Part shown: positions 18,828 through 28,339 of the stretch, in pieces
Numbering within the stretch: position 1 is the stretch's first letter
How the letters are laid out: every line of letters begins with the position of its first letter
NCBI GenBank assembly: GCA_947643165.1
Contig: CANRVB010000012.1
Coordinates: 1 to 64,000, forward strand
DNA length: 64,000 bases
From: an uncultured Porphyromonadaceae bacterium
GTDB taxonomy: Bacteria; Bacteroidota; Bacteroidia; Bacteroidales; Muribaculaceae
Direction of reading: 5' to 3'
Position numbers and translations under genes: made by a program
Notes under the pieces: model-generated
What the model was told of the DNA's origin: nothing
The model's database searches: none
Seen by the model: the letters and a program-made list of their open reading frames with translations, nothing else

Positions 18828-21374
18828 TCAGAGCTTCAGCGAGGCACGTAGCGGCAGGTTGTCGGACGATGGGCCTGCACTTATGGTGAAGGTACCCGGT
18901 TCAACCTTCCAATCGCCCGAATTGACATCGTAGAAGCGGAAGGCTTCAGGTCCAAGCTCAATACGCACGCGCTTGCTTTCGCCGGGCTCAAGCACGACGC
19001 GGTCAAACTGTTTCAGCTCTTTTTCGGGACGCTCCACCGAGGCCTTGTCGTCGGTGACATATACCTGCACGACTTCAGCACCGGCACGCTTGCCGGTATT
19101 GGTCACCGTGAGTTCGATCACGGCTGTCTTGGCTTTGCGGTCAACATCGACAACCTTCATATCGCTATAAGCGAAATCGGTATAGCTGAGACCGTGTCCG
19201 AAGGCAAACAGCGGTTTCACGCCTGAGCGGTCATAGCCACGGTAGCCTGTAAACAGGCCTTCCCGGTAATATATCTTGCGCTCTGAGCGGGTTTCGTCAT
19301 AATTGCCATACGAAGGTGAATCGGCGATATGGCGCTCGATTGTAAAGGGCAGTTTGGCCGAAGGATTCACCTTGCCGGCTATTATCTCGCCAAGTGCGGT
19401 ACCGCCTTCCTGTCCCGGATAGATGGCATGGAGAATAGCCGGGACTGTGTCAGCCCAACGGCTCATATCCATACCACCGCCACCATGAACCACGACGGCG
19501 GTCGCCTCCGGCTTGATCCGCATCATACGGGCTATAAGCTCATCCTGACCGTAGGGTAGCTCAAACGGGCGGTCACGGCCCTCAAACTCTATGGAGCCGT
19601 CCATACCGATGCAACATATCACGGCATCGGCCATCCTGGCTATCTTCTCGGCCTCCGAGAAGTCGACATCACCACGGTTGGCATAGCCTACCCTGATCTC
19701 GGCAGGAGCCGACCGGCGATTGGCATACTCAACCTTGATATCGACCGGCTTACCGCTCTCTACCGCAACCTCGGCCTGTCCGAAAAAGAACGAGCAGGAA
19801 TTGGATCCGTCGACCACGAGCTTTCCATCAAGCCACACTCGGCACGCACCCTGTGTATCGGCAAACAGAATGAGAGTATCGGTTGTCTCAGGCACTATTC
19901 TGCCTGTCCACTCCACACGATAGGTGTCGGTAAGCCCCTCCACATCGCGTGGATACTCGCCCCATTCGTTATCAATGCGGTTCTCCGTCCGCACCAGCAC
20001 CGGCTCATTATCCCCCTCCGAGGCATAGTAGGCAGCCCTCAGACCGTTCTTACCATCGGGAGTCATATATTTCGACGAGCTGAAAGCATTACGCTTGAAG
20101 CGCGACGGCACACCCTCGGCATAAAGCACACGGGCGCCGGGAAAAGCGGCGGCAATGCCCTCCAGATCGTTTACAACACGCCATGGATTGACCTTGGAGC
20201 TGCCTCCGCCACCATACACTATACCGTCATTCCTGTAAACACGGTCGCTTATTTCCGAGGGATTGGCTGTCGGACCTACCACAGCTATCGTCTTCACCTT
20301 GTCGGGATCGAGAGGAAGCATAGCCCCGCGGTTGGCCAGAAGTATTATACCCTCGCGGGCGCCGTCGAGAGCCGCCTCAAACCGTGCCGGATCGTATACC
20401 GTAAGCGACTCCAGCGTCTGCGGGCGATCGAAAAATCCCATTCTGAAGCAGGGCGTGAAGATATTTCTTACTTTTTCATCGATCATCGCCTCGCTGATCT
20501 CTCCCGACTCGAGCAGCGGCAACAGCTTGTCGGGCATGAGATAATAGTTGCTGCCCATCTCAAGATCGACACCATGGCGCATGGCTCCCAGAGTCGACTC
20601 CGTGGCTCCCCAGTCTGACATGTGCACGCCATCGAAGTGCCACACCTTGTGGAGCATACTGTCGAGCAGGGCGCTCTCCGAACAGTGCACGCCATTGATC
20701 AGGTTATAGCCCGACATGATGGCCATGACGCTGTCGCGGGTTATGAGCTGCTCGAACGGCAGCATGTAGATTTCGCGCAGAGTGCGTATATCGGCTTCGG
20801 TCGACACCCTGTAACGGTCAAACTCCTGGTCATTGCCCACGAAGTGCTTCACCACCGGCATAACGCCGCCGCTCTGCACCGACTTTGTGAAAGCTCCGGC
20901 TATCTGCCCCGTCAGATACGGATCCTCGCCGAAATACTCGAAGTTGCGGGCACCGCGCGAGGCGCGGTATATGTTGACTCCCGGCGCCAACATGATGTGT
21001 ATGCCACGCGAACGCCACTCATCGGCAAACGCCCGGCCGGTACGCCCGGCCAGATCACGGTCCCACGACGAGGCGAGCGACATGGTCGACGGAAAAGCCG
21101 TAGCTCGCCCGAACAGGCCCCAGGAGGCCACGCCCAGAGGGCCGTCGGCCATTTTGAAAGCCGGTATTCCCAGACGTTCAACCGGATGCAGGAAAAAGTC
21201 ATTGTAGCCCGACAGCATATCTATTTTTTCCTCAAGGGTCATGCGGTCGACAAGATCGGCGGCACGCACCTCTGCCGGCTGTGTCCTGTCGAGATAGACC
21301 GGCACATTACCTGCCGCCTGCAACGATAGCGCCACTGCCAGCAAGGATATGAGAACTGTTGCTTTTCTAAGCAT
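18828..21374 (-). CDS. secreted GH3 beta-glucosidase-like protein with inserted PA14 domain
   Basis: 'TLEEKIDMLSG', 'VKHFVGNDQEFDR', nucleophile 'MSDWGA', PA14-like 'GLRAAYYASEGDNEPVLVRTEN', C-terminal FnIII-like. Start at signal peptide MLRKATVLISLLAVALSLQA. Confidence 0.92.
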   Translation of the reverse strand: MLRKATVLISLLAVALSLQAAGNVPVYLDRTQPAEVRAADLVDRMTLEEKIDMLSGYNDFFLHPVERLGIPAFKMADGPLGVASWGLFGRATAFPSTMSLASSWDRDLAGRTGRAFADEWRSRGIHIMLAPGVNIYRASRGARNFEYFGEDPYLTGQIAGAFTKSVQSGGVMPVVKHFVGNDQEFDRYRVSTEADIRTLREIYMLPFEQLITRDSVMAIMSGYNLINGVHCSESALLDSMLHKVWHFDGVHMSDWGATESTLGAMRHGVDLEMGSNYYLMPDKLLPLLESGEISEAMIDEKVRNIFTPCFRMGFFDRPQTLESLTVYDPARFEAALDGAREGIILLANRGAMLPLDPDKVKTIAVVGPTANPSEISDRVYRNDGIVYGGGGSSKVNPWRVVNDLEGIAAAFPGARVLYAEGVPSRFKRNAFSSSKYMTPDGKNGLRAAYYASEGDNEPVLVRTENRIDNEWGEYPRDVEGLTDTYRVEWTGRIVPETTDTLILFADTQGACRVWLDGKLVVDGSNSCSFFFGQAEVAVESGKPVDIKVEYANRRSAPAEIRVGYANRGDVDFSEAEKIARMADAVICCIGMDGSIEFEGRDRPFELPYGQDELIARMMRIKPEATAVVVHGGGGMDMSRWADTVPAILHAIYPGQEGGTALGEIIAGKVNPSAKLPFTIERHIADSPSYGNYDETRSERKIYYREGLFTGYRGYDRSGVKPLFAFGHGLSYTDFAYSDMKVVDVDRKAKTAVIELTVTNTGKRAGAEVVQVYVTDDKASVERPEKELKQFDRVVLEPGESKRVRIELGPEAFRFYDVNSGDWKVEPGTFTISAGPSSDNLPLRASLKL

Positions 21375-21507
21375 AGATGATAGTGATGGATTTTGATATT
21401 GGAATGAAGTAAACGTGTGACAGCCGGTTATACTAAGCCGGCGTCGCGCGCTTTCCCGACAAGGAAGCAACACGGCGCCGGCTATATACTGTCTGTCGGT
21501 GCGACTA

Positions 21508-22032
21508 TCAGTCGGCACTGTTCTGGAGCGGCGACGGAGTAGTGTAGGTACGTGTTGCAAGCTCTTTGTCGAGCATATACAGACCGAACTTGTTGCCCTC
21601 GACGGCATCGAAAGCCTGGATCATATCGCGGGCATTCTCTTCCTCCTCTACCTGCTCATTCACAAACCATGTGAGCATGTTGGCCGAAGCAAAATCATTC
21701 TCCTTGTGGGCTATGCTGGCCAGATTGTGGATCATGGCTGTCACCTTGCGCTCATGCTCAAGAGTGTCGGTGAACATTTCGATAGGCGATGCCCATTCCG
21801 TGCGCACGGCATCGATAGCCTTGAGCTCTACCTTCGCATCACGGCTCGCCAGATAGTTCATGAAAATCGTGGCGTGATCCTGCTCCTCGCGGAACTGGAT
21901 GCGAAACCAATTGGCAACACCTTTCAGGCCCTTGGCCTCGGCATCCATTGCCATTGACAGATAAAGATATGCCGACCAGAATTCGGCGTTGATCTGGGCG
22001 TTGATAGCCTCGTGAAGTTCTTTGCTTAACAT
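21508..22032 (-). CDS. ftnA: non-heme ferritin
   Basis: 'INAQINAEFWSAYLYLSMAMDAEAKGLKGVANWFRIQFREEQDHA' ferritin di-iron motifs. Confidence 0.94.
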   Translation of the reverse strand: MLSKELHEAINAQINAEFWSAYLYLSMAMDAEAKGLKGVANWFRIQFREEQDHATIFMNYLASRDAKVELKAIDAVRTEWASPIEMFTDTLEHERKVTAMIHNLASIAHKENDFASANMLTWFVNEQVEEEENARDMIQAFDAVEGNKFGLYMLDKELATRTYTTPSPLQNSAD

Positions 22033-22061
22033 ATTTATTTGATTAGTGATTTGAATTCCGA

Positions 22062-22886
22062 TTATTTTTCAGCAGCCTTGAACACCCGGTCGAAAAACTC
22101 AACCTGACGCCATATCGACCTTGACCAGTACTCATTGTTGTGTGCGCCGGGCATAGTGAAGAACTCGTGCGGTATCTTGCGGCTGTTCATCTTGGCGTCG
22201 AGCTCGCAATTGACCGGATAGAAGAAATCCTCCGTACCGCAGTCAAAAACTATGTTCAGACGTCCGGGAGTAAGCGTATCGACTGCGGCCGAAACGGTAT
22301 GCGCCCGCCACAGTTCGGGATTATCATCGCGCCGGCCGAGCATCTCAGCCAGATTCCAGTTGTTAGGGAACGGGGTTATGTCGACACCGCCGCTCGTCGA
22401 GCCGGCCGATCCGAAAATTTCCGGATTGCGTATCGCCAGCCACAGCGCTCCGTGGCCGCCCATGCTCAGTCCGGTCACCGCTCTCATTTCGCGACGCGCC
22501 AGGGTAGGATAAGCCGAATCGACAGCAGCCACGAGCTCACCGGTTATGAACGATTCCATCTTCATGTCATCGCGTGCCGGAGCATCATAATACCATGAAT
22601 TCATGCCCGAAGGACACACCACCACCATGCCATAACGGTCGGCAATACTGTCTATATTGACTACCGACGGCCATTTGCGGTAATCTCCGCCATGTCCGTT
22701 GAGCAGATAGAGCGACGGATAACGCCCCTCGGCCGATGGCCGCACGACAGTCACCTTCATGGGCACAGGTATGAGGTCGGATACGAGAGTAATGGTATCT
22801 GACACTGCAGCAGCCGCATTAACCGACATAGCCATTATCAGGGCCACGGCAATCGCCACGCCCCGGTTGAAACATGATATTCGCAT
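22062..22886 (-). CDS. secreted alpha/beta-hydrolase esterase (esterase D/FrmB-like)
   Basis: Signal peptide, 'SLYLLNGHGGDYRKW', nucleophile elbow 'TGLSMGGHGALWLA', late His 'PGAHNNEYW'. Confidence 0.9.
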   Translation of the reverse strand: MRISCFNRGVAIAVALIMAMSVNAAAAVSDTITLVSDLIPVPMKVTVVRPSAEGRYPSLYLLNGHGGDYRKWPSVVNIDSIADRYGMVVVCPSGMNSWYYDAPARDDMKMESFITGELVAAVDSAYPTLARREMRAVTGLSMGGHGALWLAIRNPEIFGSAGSTSGGVDITPFPNNWNLAEMLGRRDDNPELWRAHTVSAAVDTLTPGRLNIVFDCGTEDFFYPVNCELDAKMNSRKIPHEFFTMPGAHNNEYWSRSIWRQVEFFDRVFKAAEK

Positions 22887-23011
22887 AGTGACGCAAAAAT
22901 AGCCAATTTCCCCGCAAAATACAACTAATCTGTCTTAAATTTCCGCACGCCACCCGTACCTGTATACATCCCGATAGTGGCTCGGATTATTGACAAATGG
23001 CAAGGAATGTG

Positions 23012-23019
23012 TAAATTTG
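23012..23019 (+). promoter_or_regulatory. -7 element TAAATTTG for the mtnN operon
   Basis: ATTG (22989-22992)-N19-TAAATTTG. Confidence 0.6.
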
Positions 23020-23051
23020 CACCCGTTATTCCCAAAACCGAGACTACAACA

Positions 23052-23756
23052 ATGAGACACCACCGTATAGCCGTGATGGCGGCAATGGACAAGGAACTTG
23101 CCCTTATACTGCCCTTGTTGGGCAAAAACGCAGTGAAGCAGACCGCTCCGAGCGACAGCTGCGTAGAGATATGGCGCGGCACTCACGGATCGCTCGAACT
23201 GGCCCTCCTGAAGAGCGGTATAGGCAAGGTGAACGCCGCTCTGGCGACACAGGCTGTCATCGAGAGCTTCAATCCCGACCTGGTGATAAGCACCGGTGTG
23301 GCCGGAGGCGTGGGCGCCGCCGGAGTGCTCGATGTGGTAGTTGCCGACAGGCTCACGTTTCACGACGTGTGGTGCGGACCGGGCACCGAACGCGGCGCGG
23401 CCGACGGCATGCCACGCTTCATCACTCCCCCGGCAGAATTGCTGGAGCTCGACGCCCTGGCAGAGAACGGTGTGGTGAGACATGGCCTGATATGCTCGGG
23501 CGATATCTTTGTCTCCACCCCCCAGGAAGTGGCCGCGATAAAGGCTGATTTCCCCGACGTCCAGGCTGTGGAGATGGAGAGCGGAGCAATAGCCCAGACA
23601 TGCCGCCGCCACAACATAGACATGATCTGCATACGTGTGGTGAGCGACACCCCCGGGGCCGAGGACAATCTGTCGCAGTATACCGATTTCTGGAGCAAGG
23701 CTCCGGAGCGCACCTTCGGCGTTGTGAAAGGTCTCATCGAAGCCCTCGACAAGTGA
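23052..23756 (+). CDS. mtnN: 5'-methylthioadenosine/S-adenosylhomocysteine nucleosidase
   Basis: 'IAVMAAMDKELALIL', 'LLKSGIGKVNAALATQ', 'VQAVEMESGAIAQTC', 'RVVSDTPG'. ATG 23052. Confidence 0.9.
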   Translation: MRHHRIAVMAAMDKELALILPLLGKNAVKQTAPSDSCVEIWRGTHGSLELALLKSGIGKVNAALATQAVIESFNPDLVISTGVAGGVGAAGVLDVVVADRLTFHDVWCGPGTERGAADGMPRFITPPAELLELDALAENGVVRHGLICSGDIFVSTPQEVAAIKADFPDVQAVEMESGAIAQTCRRHNIDMICIRVVSDTPGAEDNLSQYTDFWSKAPERTFGVVKGLIEALDK

Positions 23757-24415
23757 AAGATCTCAGGCCTATCAAGGGCAAATATTATATTGCCGGACTT
23801 ATAGCCGAAGGCGAGCACGAACATCAGGACTTCAAATACAGCATAAGCGACGCCCGCAAGATAGCCCGCTCCATTTCGGCCTTCGCCAACAACGACGGAG
23901 GCCGACTGCTCATAGGCGTAAAGGACAACGGCACCGTGGCCGGCGTACGCGATGAAGAGGACATCTTTGTGGTAGAGCAAGCCGCCTCGCTATATTGCCG
24001 TCCTGAGGTGGAGCTTCAGTTCACAGCCTTTCGCGCCGATATGGGCCTCACCGTGATCCGTGCCGAGATACCCCGCGTGGCCGACCGTCCGGTCCTGGCT
24101 TCCGAGCCCGACGGCCGATGGCGTGCATACTACCGCGTGGCCGACGAGAACATCCTCGCCCACCCGCTCATGGTCAGAATGTGGCAGCAGGAAAATGACG
24201 GCATACTCCTACGCCTCGACGACACCGGTCGCAATATCACGACCATCCTTGAGCAGCACAGCTCCGGCGGCCGCGGCCTCAGCGTGGCCGACATCGCCCG
24301 TCTTTCACACGTATCGGTCATGGCCGCGGAAGAAGCCATAATACGCCTGGCCGGCATGGGGCTCGTAACTTTTGTGTACGACGGCAGCAACTTCGTGATC
24401 CGTACCGTCGACTGA
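23753..24415 (+). CDS. AlbA_2/Schlafen-type ATP-binding domain protein with C-terminal HTH-like region
   Basis: GTG 23753 overlaps the mtnN stop (GTGA). 'EGEHEHQDFKYSISDARKIARSISAFANNDGGRLLIGVKDNGTVAGV'. Confidence 0.85.
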   Translation: MKDLRPIKGKYYIAGLIAEGEHEHQDFKYSISDARKIARSISAFANNDGGRLLIGVKDNGTVAGVRDEEDIFVVEQAASLYCRPEVELQFTAFRADMGLTVIRAEIPRVADRPVLASEPDGRWRAYYRVADENILAHPLMVRMWQQENDGILLRLDDTGRNITTILEQHSSGGRGLSVADIARLSHVSVMAAEEAIIRLAGMGLVTFVYDGSNFVIRTVD

Positions 24416-24537
24416 CCATTATCCGGCGTCATTTCACCCACGTTTTCGGCCCGCAATCACTGAAAATGATGAGCCGGGCGTTAGTTACGCACAATAATTA
24501 CTGATTTTTGGGTATTTCGGAGGCCGGAATATAGCAG

Positions 24538-24545
24538 TAATTTTG
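24538..24545 (+). promoter_or_regulatory. -7 element TAATTTTG inside the susC upstream region
   Basis: Exact TAnnTTTG match about 540 nt before the susC-like start. Confidence 0.4.
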
Positions 24546-24669
24546 TATCGGATAAAGAAATACGAATGTGACAGGCTGAAGATGCCTGAAATATGGCCTC
24601 AAGCCTAATCTATTTTGAACGCTATTGAACTGCCGCCCTGACGCGGCATAGCTAAAAGTGATGAATCGA

Positions 24670-24707
24670 CTGCCCGCTACCCGTTTGTGAAAACGGATAG
24701 CGGGCAG
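24670..24707. other. long near-perfect hairpin in intergenic region
   Basis: CTGCCCGCTAcCCGTTT-gtga-AAACGGaTAGCGGGCAG, 17-bp stem with one mismatch; no clear U-tract on either side. Confidence 0.7.
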
Positions 24708-24812
24708 ATTGCAAAAATCGCCCCCGGAGATACTTGTGGAGGGAATAAAGAGCGAAACCGGCAATTGTTAAAATGAGTGCCACAACCCTAATTTTAACCA
24801 TCTTTAACTATT

Positions 24813-24822
24813 GGGGGGGGGG
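24813..24822 (+). repeat. G10 homopolymer
   Basis: 'ctattGGGGGGGGGGtaattgg' read directly; 19 nt upstream of TAAATTTG. Confidence 0.9.
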
Positions 24823-24841
24823 TAATTGGTAAAAGACTGTT

Positions 24842-24849
24842 TAAATTTG
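24842..24849 (+). promoter_or_regulatory. -7 element TAAATTTG, candidate promoter of the SusC/SusD operon
   Basis: TAnnTTTG match; the -33 position falls in or next to the G10 tract. Confidence 0.55.
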
Positions 24850-25081
24850 CAACCTGAATCTAAATCAGGGATTGATTATTCTTATCGGATTAATCATTCT
24901 TGACCTTAAACATCATCTTTAATACCACAAAAACATCTCAACAAAACTATCTCTTGAACATTGCTACTTAAATTCCTTATTCTCGGGTACAGACACCTAT
25001 CCATATAGACGCCTGAACCGCCAAACGAGATAATCTGTGAATATCTATCCTAACAATTACCAATTCTTTATCAATCCATTC

Positions 25082-28000
25082 ATGAGACAAAAGTCAAGAA
25101 TGCCAGTCGCTACTGCCGCATTGTTATCTGCACTTTTGTTGCCATCGGCCCAGATCTTCGCATCGACAGTGCCAGGCAATGGAAGCTCGGACAACTCAGC
25201 AGCACAGCCAAGACCATCATGGGCGGCTCCTCAGTCAACAGCACCCGATCAGACCCGTACCATTACGGGTACGGTAGTCGATGCTAACGACGGCGAGCCT
25301 CTGATCCAGGCCACGGTAACCGTTGAAGGCGATCCTTCGAACGTTGTAGTAACCAATCTTGAGGGTGAATTCAGCATCAAGATCAAGGCCTCGACCAAAA
25401 AGCCTGTGCTCATAGTGACCTACATAGGCTATGAAAAGGCACAGGTCCCTGTTGAAGACATTGCAAACATCAAGATCTCCATGAAGCCGGAGACCAACGC
25501 CCTCAACGAGGTCGTTGTCGTTGGTGCAGGTTATCAGAAGAAAGTTTCGGTGACAGGCGCTATCTCGCAGCTCAAGGGTGACCAGCTCAAACTGTCGTCA
25601 TCGACCCTGACAAACAACCTCGCCGGTAAGTTTGCCGGTGTATACGCAAACAATACCTCCGGTCAGCCGGGCTCGGGTGCCGACTTCTACATCCGTGGTA
25701 TCTCAAACTTCTCAAACAAGAGCGCCACACCGCTTATCCTGCTCGACGATGTCGAGATCACCGCATCCGACCTCAACTATGTTCCGGCCGAAAATATCGA
25801 GAGCTTCTCGGTACTGAAAGACGCATCGGCAACCGCTATCTACGGTGCCCGCGGTGCTAACGGTGTTATGATCATCACCACAAAGGGCGGTGACTACAAT
25901 GCCAAGACAAACGTGAACGTGACATTCGAGAACGCGTTCAACATCCTCAACAGCATGCCCGAATTTGTAGACGGTGCCACATACATGGAACTCTACAACA
26001 AGGCTCAGGCCTACCGCACTCCGCTCGTAGCCCCACGCTACACCCAGGAGCAGATAGACCGTACACGCTCGGGCGAGAACCCCTATCTCTATCCGGACGT
26101 AGACTGGCAGGAGACCCTGTTCAAGAAGATGGCAATGCGCCAGCGCGCCAACATCAACGTTTCGGGCGGCGGTAGCAAGGTGAAATACTACATGTCGCTG
26201 GAGGCCAACCACGAGAACGGCCACTACCGCACCGAGAAGCTGTATTCATGGAACAACAACATCCAGAACTACAACTACACCTTCCAGAACAACATCTCCT
26301 ACAAGCTCACCTCGACCACTACCGTGTCGATGAACATGAACACGCAGATACGTCAGCAGGTGCAGCCTAACGTAAACTCGGAGTCACTGTTCAACTACAC
26401 ACTGCAGTACAACCCGACGCTGTTCCCGGTAACCTATCCCGCACGCGACGGATACAACCACATCCTCTACGGTACCTATGAGCTGGCCGGCGGTCAGTTC
26501 CTCACCAACCCGTATGCAGCGATGAACACCTCGTTCTGGCAGTACAACCAGAACACCCTCAACACCGTGATCAAGCTGAACCAGGATCTCGACTTCATCA
26601 CCAAGGGCCTCAAGCTCCAGGCATGGGTCAACTTCAAGAGCTGGGGCAGCAAGCTTTTCACCCGCTCAATCACTCCCTACACCTATGTAGCAGCCGACGG
26701 TGCAGGCAGCGGTGACAGCTGGCAGGATCCCATCTTCGACCTGCGCAGAGGTGCTACCGGTACAAACTACATATCGGACGGCAACCTGACCAACAATACA
26801 ACCAACACCTTCGAGATGCAGGCCAACCTGAACTGGACACGCTCATTCGGCAGCCACGATCTCAGCGCAATGGTTCTGTATCGCATGCGTGAGTACCGCG
26901 ACGAGTATTCAAGCCTCCTGCCTAACCGCAACCAGGGCTTCTCGGGTCGTGTGACTTACGACTACGACAGCCGCTACCTGGCCGAGTTCAACTTCGGTTA
27001 CAACGGTACGGAACGTCTCGCCAAGGGACACCGCTTCGGCTTCTTCCCCGCCGGTTCACTCGGCTGGGTTATCAGCAACGAAGAATTCTGGGAGCCCATC
27101 TCGCCCGTCGTTTCATATTTCAAGATCCGCGGATCATACGGTCTGGTAGGTTCTGACGATATCGTGAAGCCCAACGGCGCTTACTTCCTCTATTACGACC
27201 AGCTCACCAACGGCGTGATCAACGGCCTCACATGGCAGCCAGGTGCCGGCGGTAGCGCAGGCTGGGGCGCAAGCCTCGGCGGTCCTCAGATCATATACTA
27301 CGGTACTACGGATCTGGGATGGGAAAAGGTTAAGAAACTCGACATCGGTGTTGACTTCCGCCTGTGGAACTCGCTCAACGTTGCCCTCGACTACTTCGTC
27401 GACAAACGCTACGACATGTTCATGCAGCGTAACTCATGGCCCTCGATGCTCGGTTATGGCGACATGATGCCTTATGCTCCTGTAGGCCGCGCCGAGAACA
27501 AAGGTTTCGAAGGTAGCCTGACCTACAACGAGCGCATCACTAACGACCTGTCGTTCAGCCTTACCGCCAACTTCACCTACAACAAGAACAAGCTCATCAA
27601 CATGGACGAGCTGAACTACCGCTACCCCTGGCAGTATCAGACCGGCCTGCCCCTCAACCACACTCGTGGTTACATTGCCGAAGGCCTGTTCAAGTCGCAG
27701 GAAGAAATCGACAACAGTCCCGTACAGAACCTCGGTTCTACCGTAATGGTGGGCGATATCAAGTACCGCGACCTCAACGGCGACGGACAGATCAACCAGG
27801 ATGACCAGACCATGATCTCCGAGTACGGAACAGTACCCCGCCTGCAGTATGGTTTCGGTGCTACCATCAACTGGAAGAAGTTTGACTTCGGTTTCTTCTT
27901 CACCGGATCGGCCAAGCGCACTCTGCTTATCAGCGGTGCCATGATGAACGGCGTCGACAACGCTCCCTCGCCCTTCCAGCAGACACCTGGCAACGCTCCG

Positions 28001-28321
28001 CGTAACGTCCTCTCGTGGATCGCCGAGTCAGCATTCGATCCCGACAAGGGCAACTTCGACGCCGAATATCCTCTGATGGGTATCAACGTCACCGACGTAG
28101 CCAACAACACCGTGGCTTCTACCTTCTGGACCCGCAGCGGCGCATTCATGCGTCTCCGCAACGTAGAGCTCGGTTGGACATTCCCCCTCGGCCGCGTTTA
28201 CGTATCTGGCGTCAATCTTCTTAACTTCACATCGTTCAAACTCTGGGATCCCGAGCTGAAGAGCTGGAAGACCTATCCCATGCAGAAGACTGTGAATGTG
28301 GGTGTTCAATTCAACATCTAA
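25082..28321 (+). CDS. SusC/RagA-family TonB-linked outer membrane protein
   Basis: Carboxypeptidase-D-regulatory-like N-domain 'ITGTVVDANDGEPLIQATVTVEG', plug 'NALNEVVVVGAGYQKKVSVTGAIS', 'ATAIYGARGANGVMIITTKGG', C-terminal barrel. Start MRQKSRMPVATAALL. Confidence 0.97.
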   Translation: MRQKSRMPVATAALLSALLLPSAQIFASTVPGNGSSDNSAAQPRPSWAAPQSTAPDQTRTITGTVVDANDGEPLIQATVTVEGDPSNVVVTNLEGEFSIKIKASTKKPVLIVTYIGYEKAQVPVEDIANIKISMKPETNALNEVVVVGAGYQKKVSVTGAISQLKGDQLKLSSSTLTNNLAGKFAGVYANNTSGQPGSGADFYIRGISNFSNKSATPLILLDDVEITASDLNYVPAENIESFSVLKDASATAIYGARGANGVMIITTKGGDYNAKTNVNVTFENAFNILNSMPEFVDGATYMELYNKAQAYRTPLVAPRYTQEQIDRTRSGENPYLYPDVDWQETLFKKMAMRQRANINVSGGGSKVKYYMSLEANHENGHYRTEKLYSWNNNIQNYNYTFQNNISYKLTSTTTVSMNMNTQIRQQVQPNVNSESLFNYTLQYNPTLFPVTYPARDGYNHILYGTYELAGGQFLTNPYAAMNTSFWQYNQNTLNTVIKLNQDLDFITKGLKLQAWVNFKSWGSKLFTRSITPYTYVAADGAGSGDSWQDPIFDLRRGATGTNYISDGNLTNNTTNTFEMQANLNWTRSFGSHDLSAMVLYRMREYRDEYSSLLPNRNQGFSGRVTYDYDSRYLAEFNFGYNGTERLAKGHRFGFFPAGSLGWVISNEEFWEPISPVVSYFKIRGSYGLVGSDDIVKPNGAYFLYYDQLTNGVINGLTWQPGAGGSAGWGASLGGPQIIYYGTTDLGWEKVKKLDIGVDFRLWNSLNVALDYFVDKRYDMFMQRNSWPSMLGYGDMMPYAPVGRAENKGFEGSLTYNERITNDLSFSLTANFTYNKNKLINMDELNYRYPWQYQTGLPLNHTRGYIAEGLFKSQEEIDNSPVQNLGSTVMVGDIKYRDLNGDGQINQDDQTMISEYGTVPRLQYGFGATINWKKFDFGFFFTGSAKRTLLISGAMMNGVDNAPSPFQQTPGNAPRNVLSWIAESAFDPDKGNFDAEYPLMGINVTDVANNTVASTFWTRSGAFMRLRNVELGWTFPLGRVYVSGVNLLNFTSFKLWDPELKSWKTYPMQKTVNVGVQFNI

Positions 28322-28339
28322 TCCTATCATCCAATACTT

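Noticed and set aside
20622-21329. 235-aa + ORF antisense to the GH3 gene
   Set aside because: Antisense to a strong GH3 coding frame; no recognisable motifs.
11472-22886. Treating all GH29/GH3/esterase genes as one polysaccharide utilisation locus
   Set aside because: Genes are on both strands, interrupted by tamL, TM2 and ferritin, and no SusC/SusD lies among them.
24498-24764. 88-aa minus ORF in the susC upstream region
   Set aside because: Crosses the strong hairpin and a promoter-like element, no motif; treated as non-coding, though not excluded.
24813-24822. G10 tract as an assembly error
   Set aside because: Cannot be excluded from one sequence, but its position at the -33 region justifies reporting it as a finding with a read-level check.
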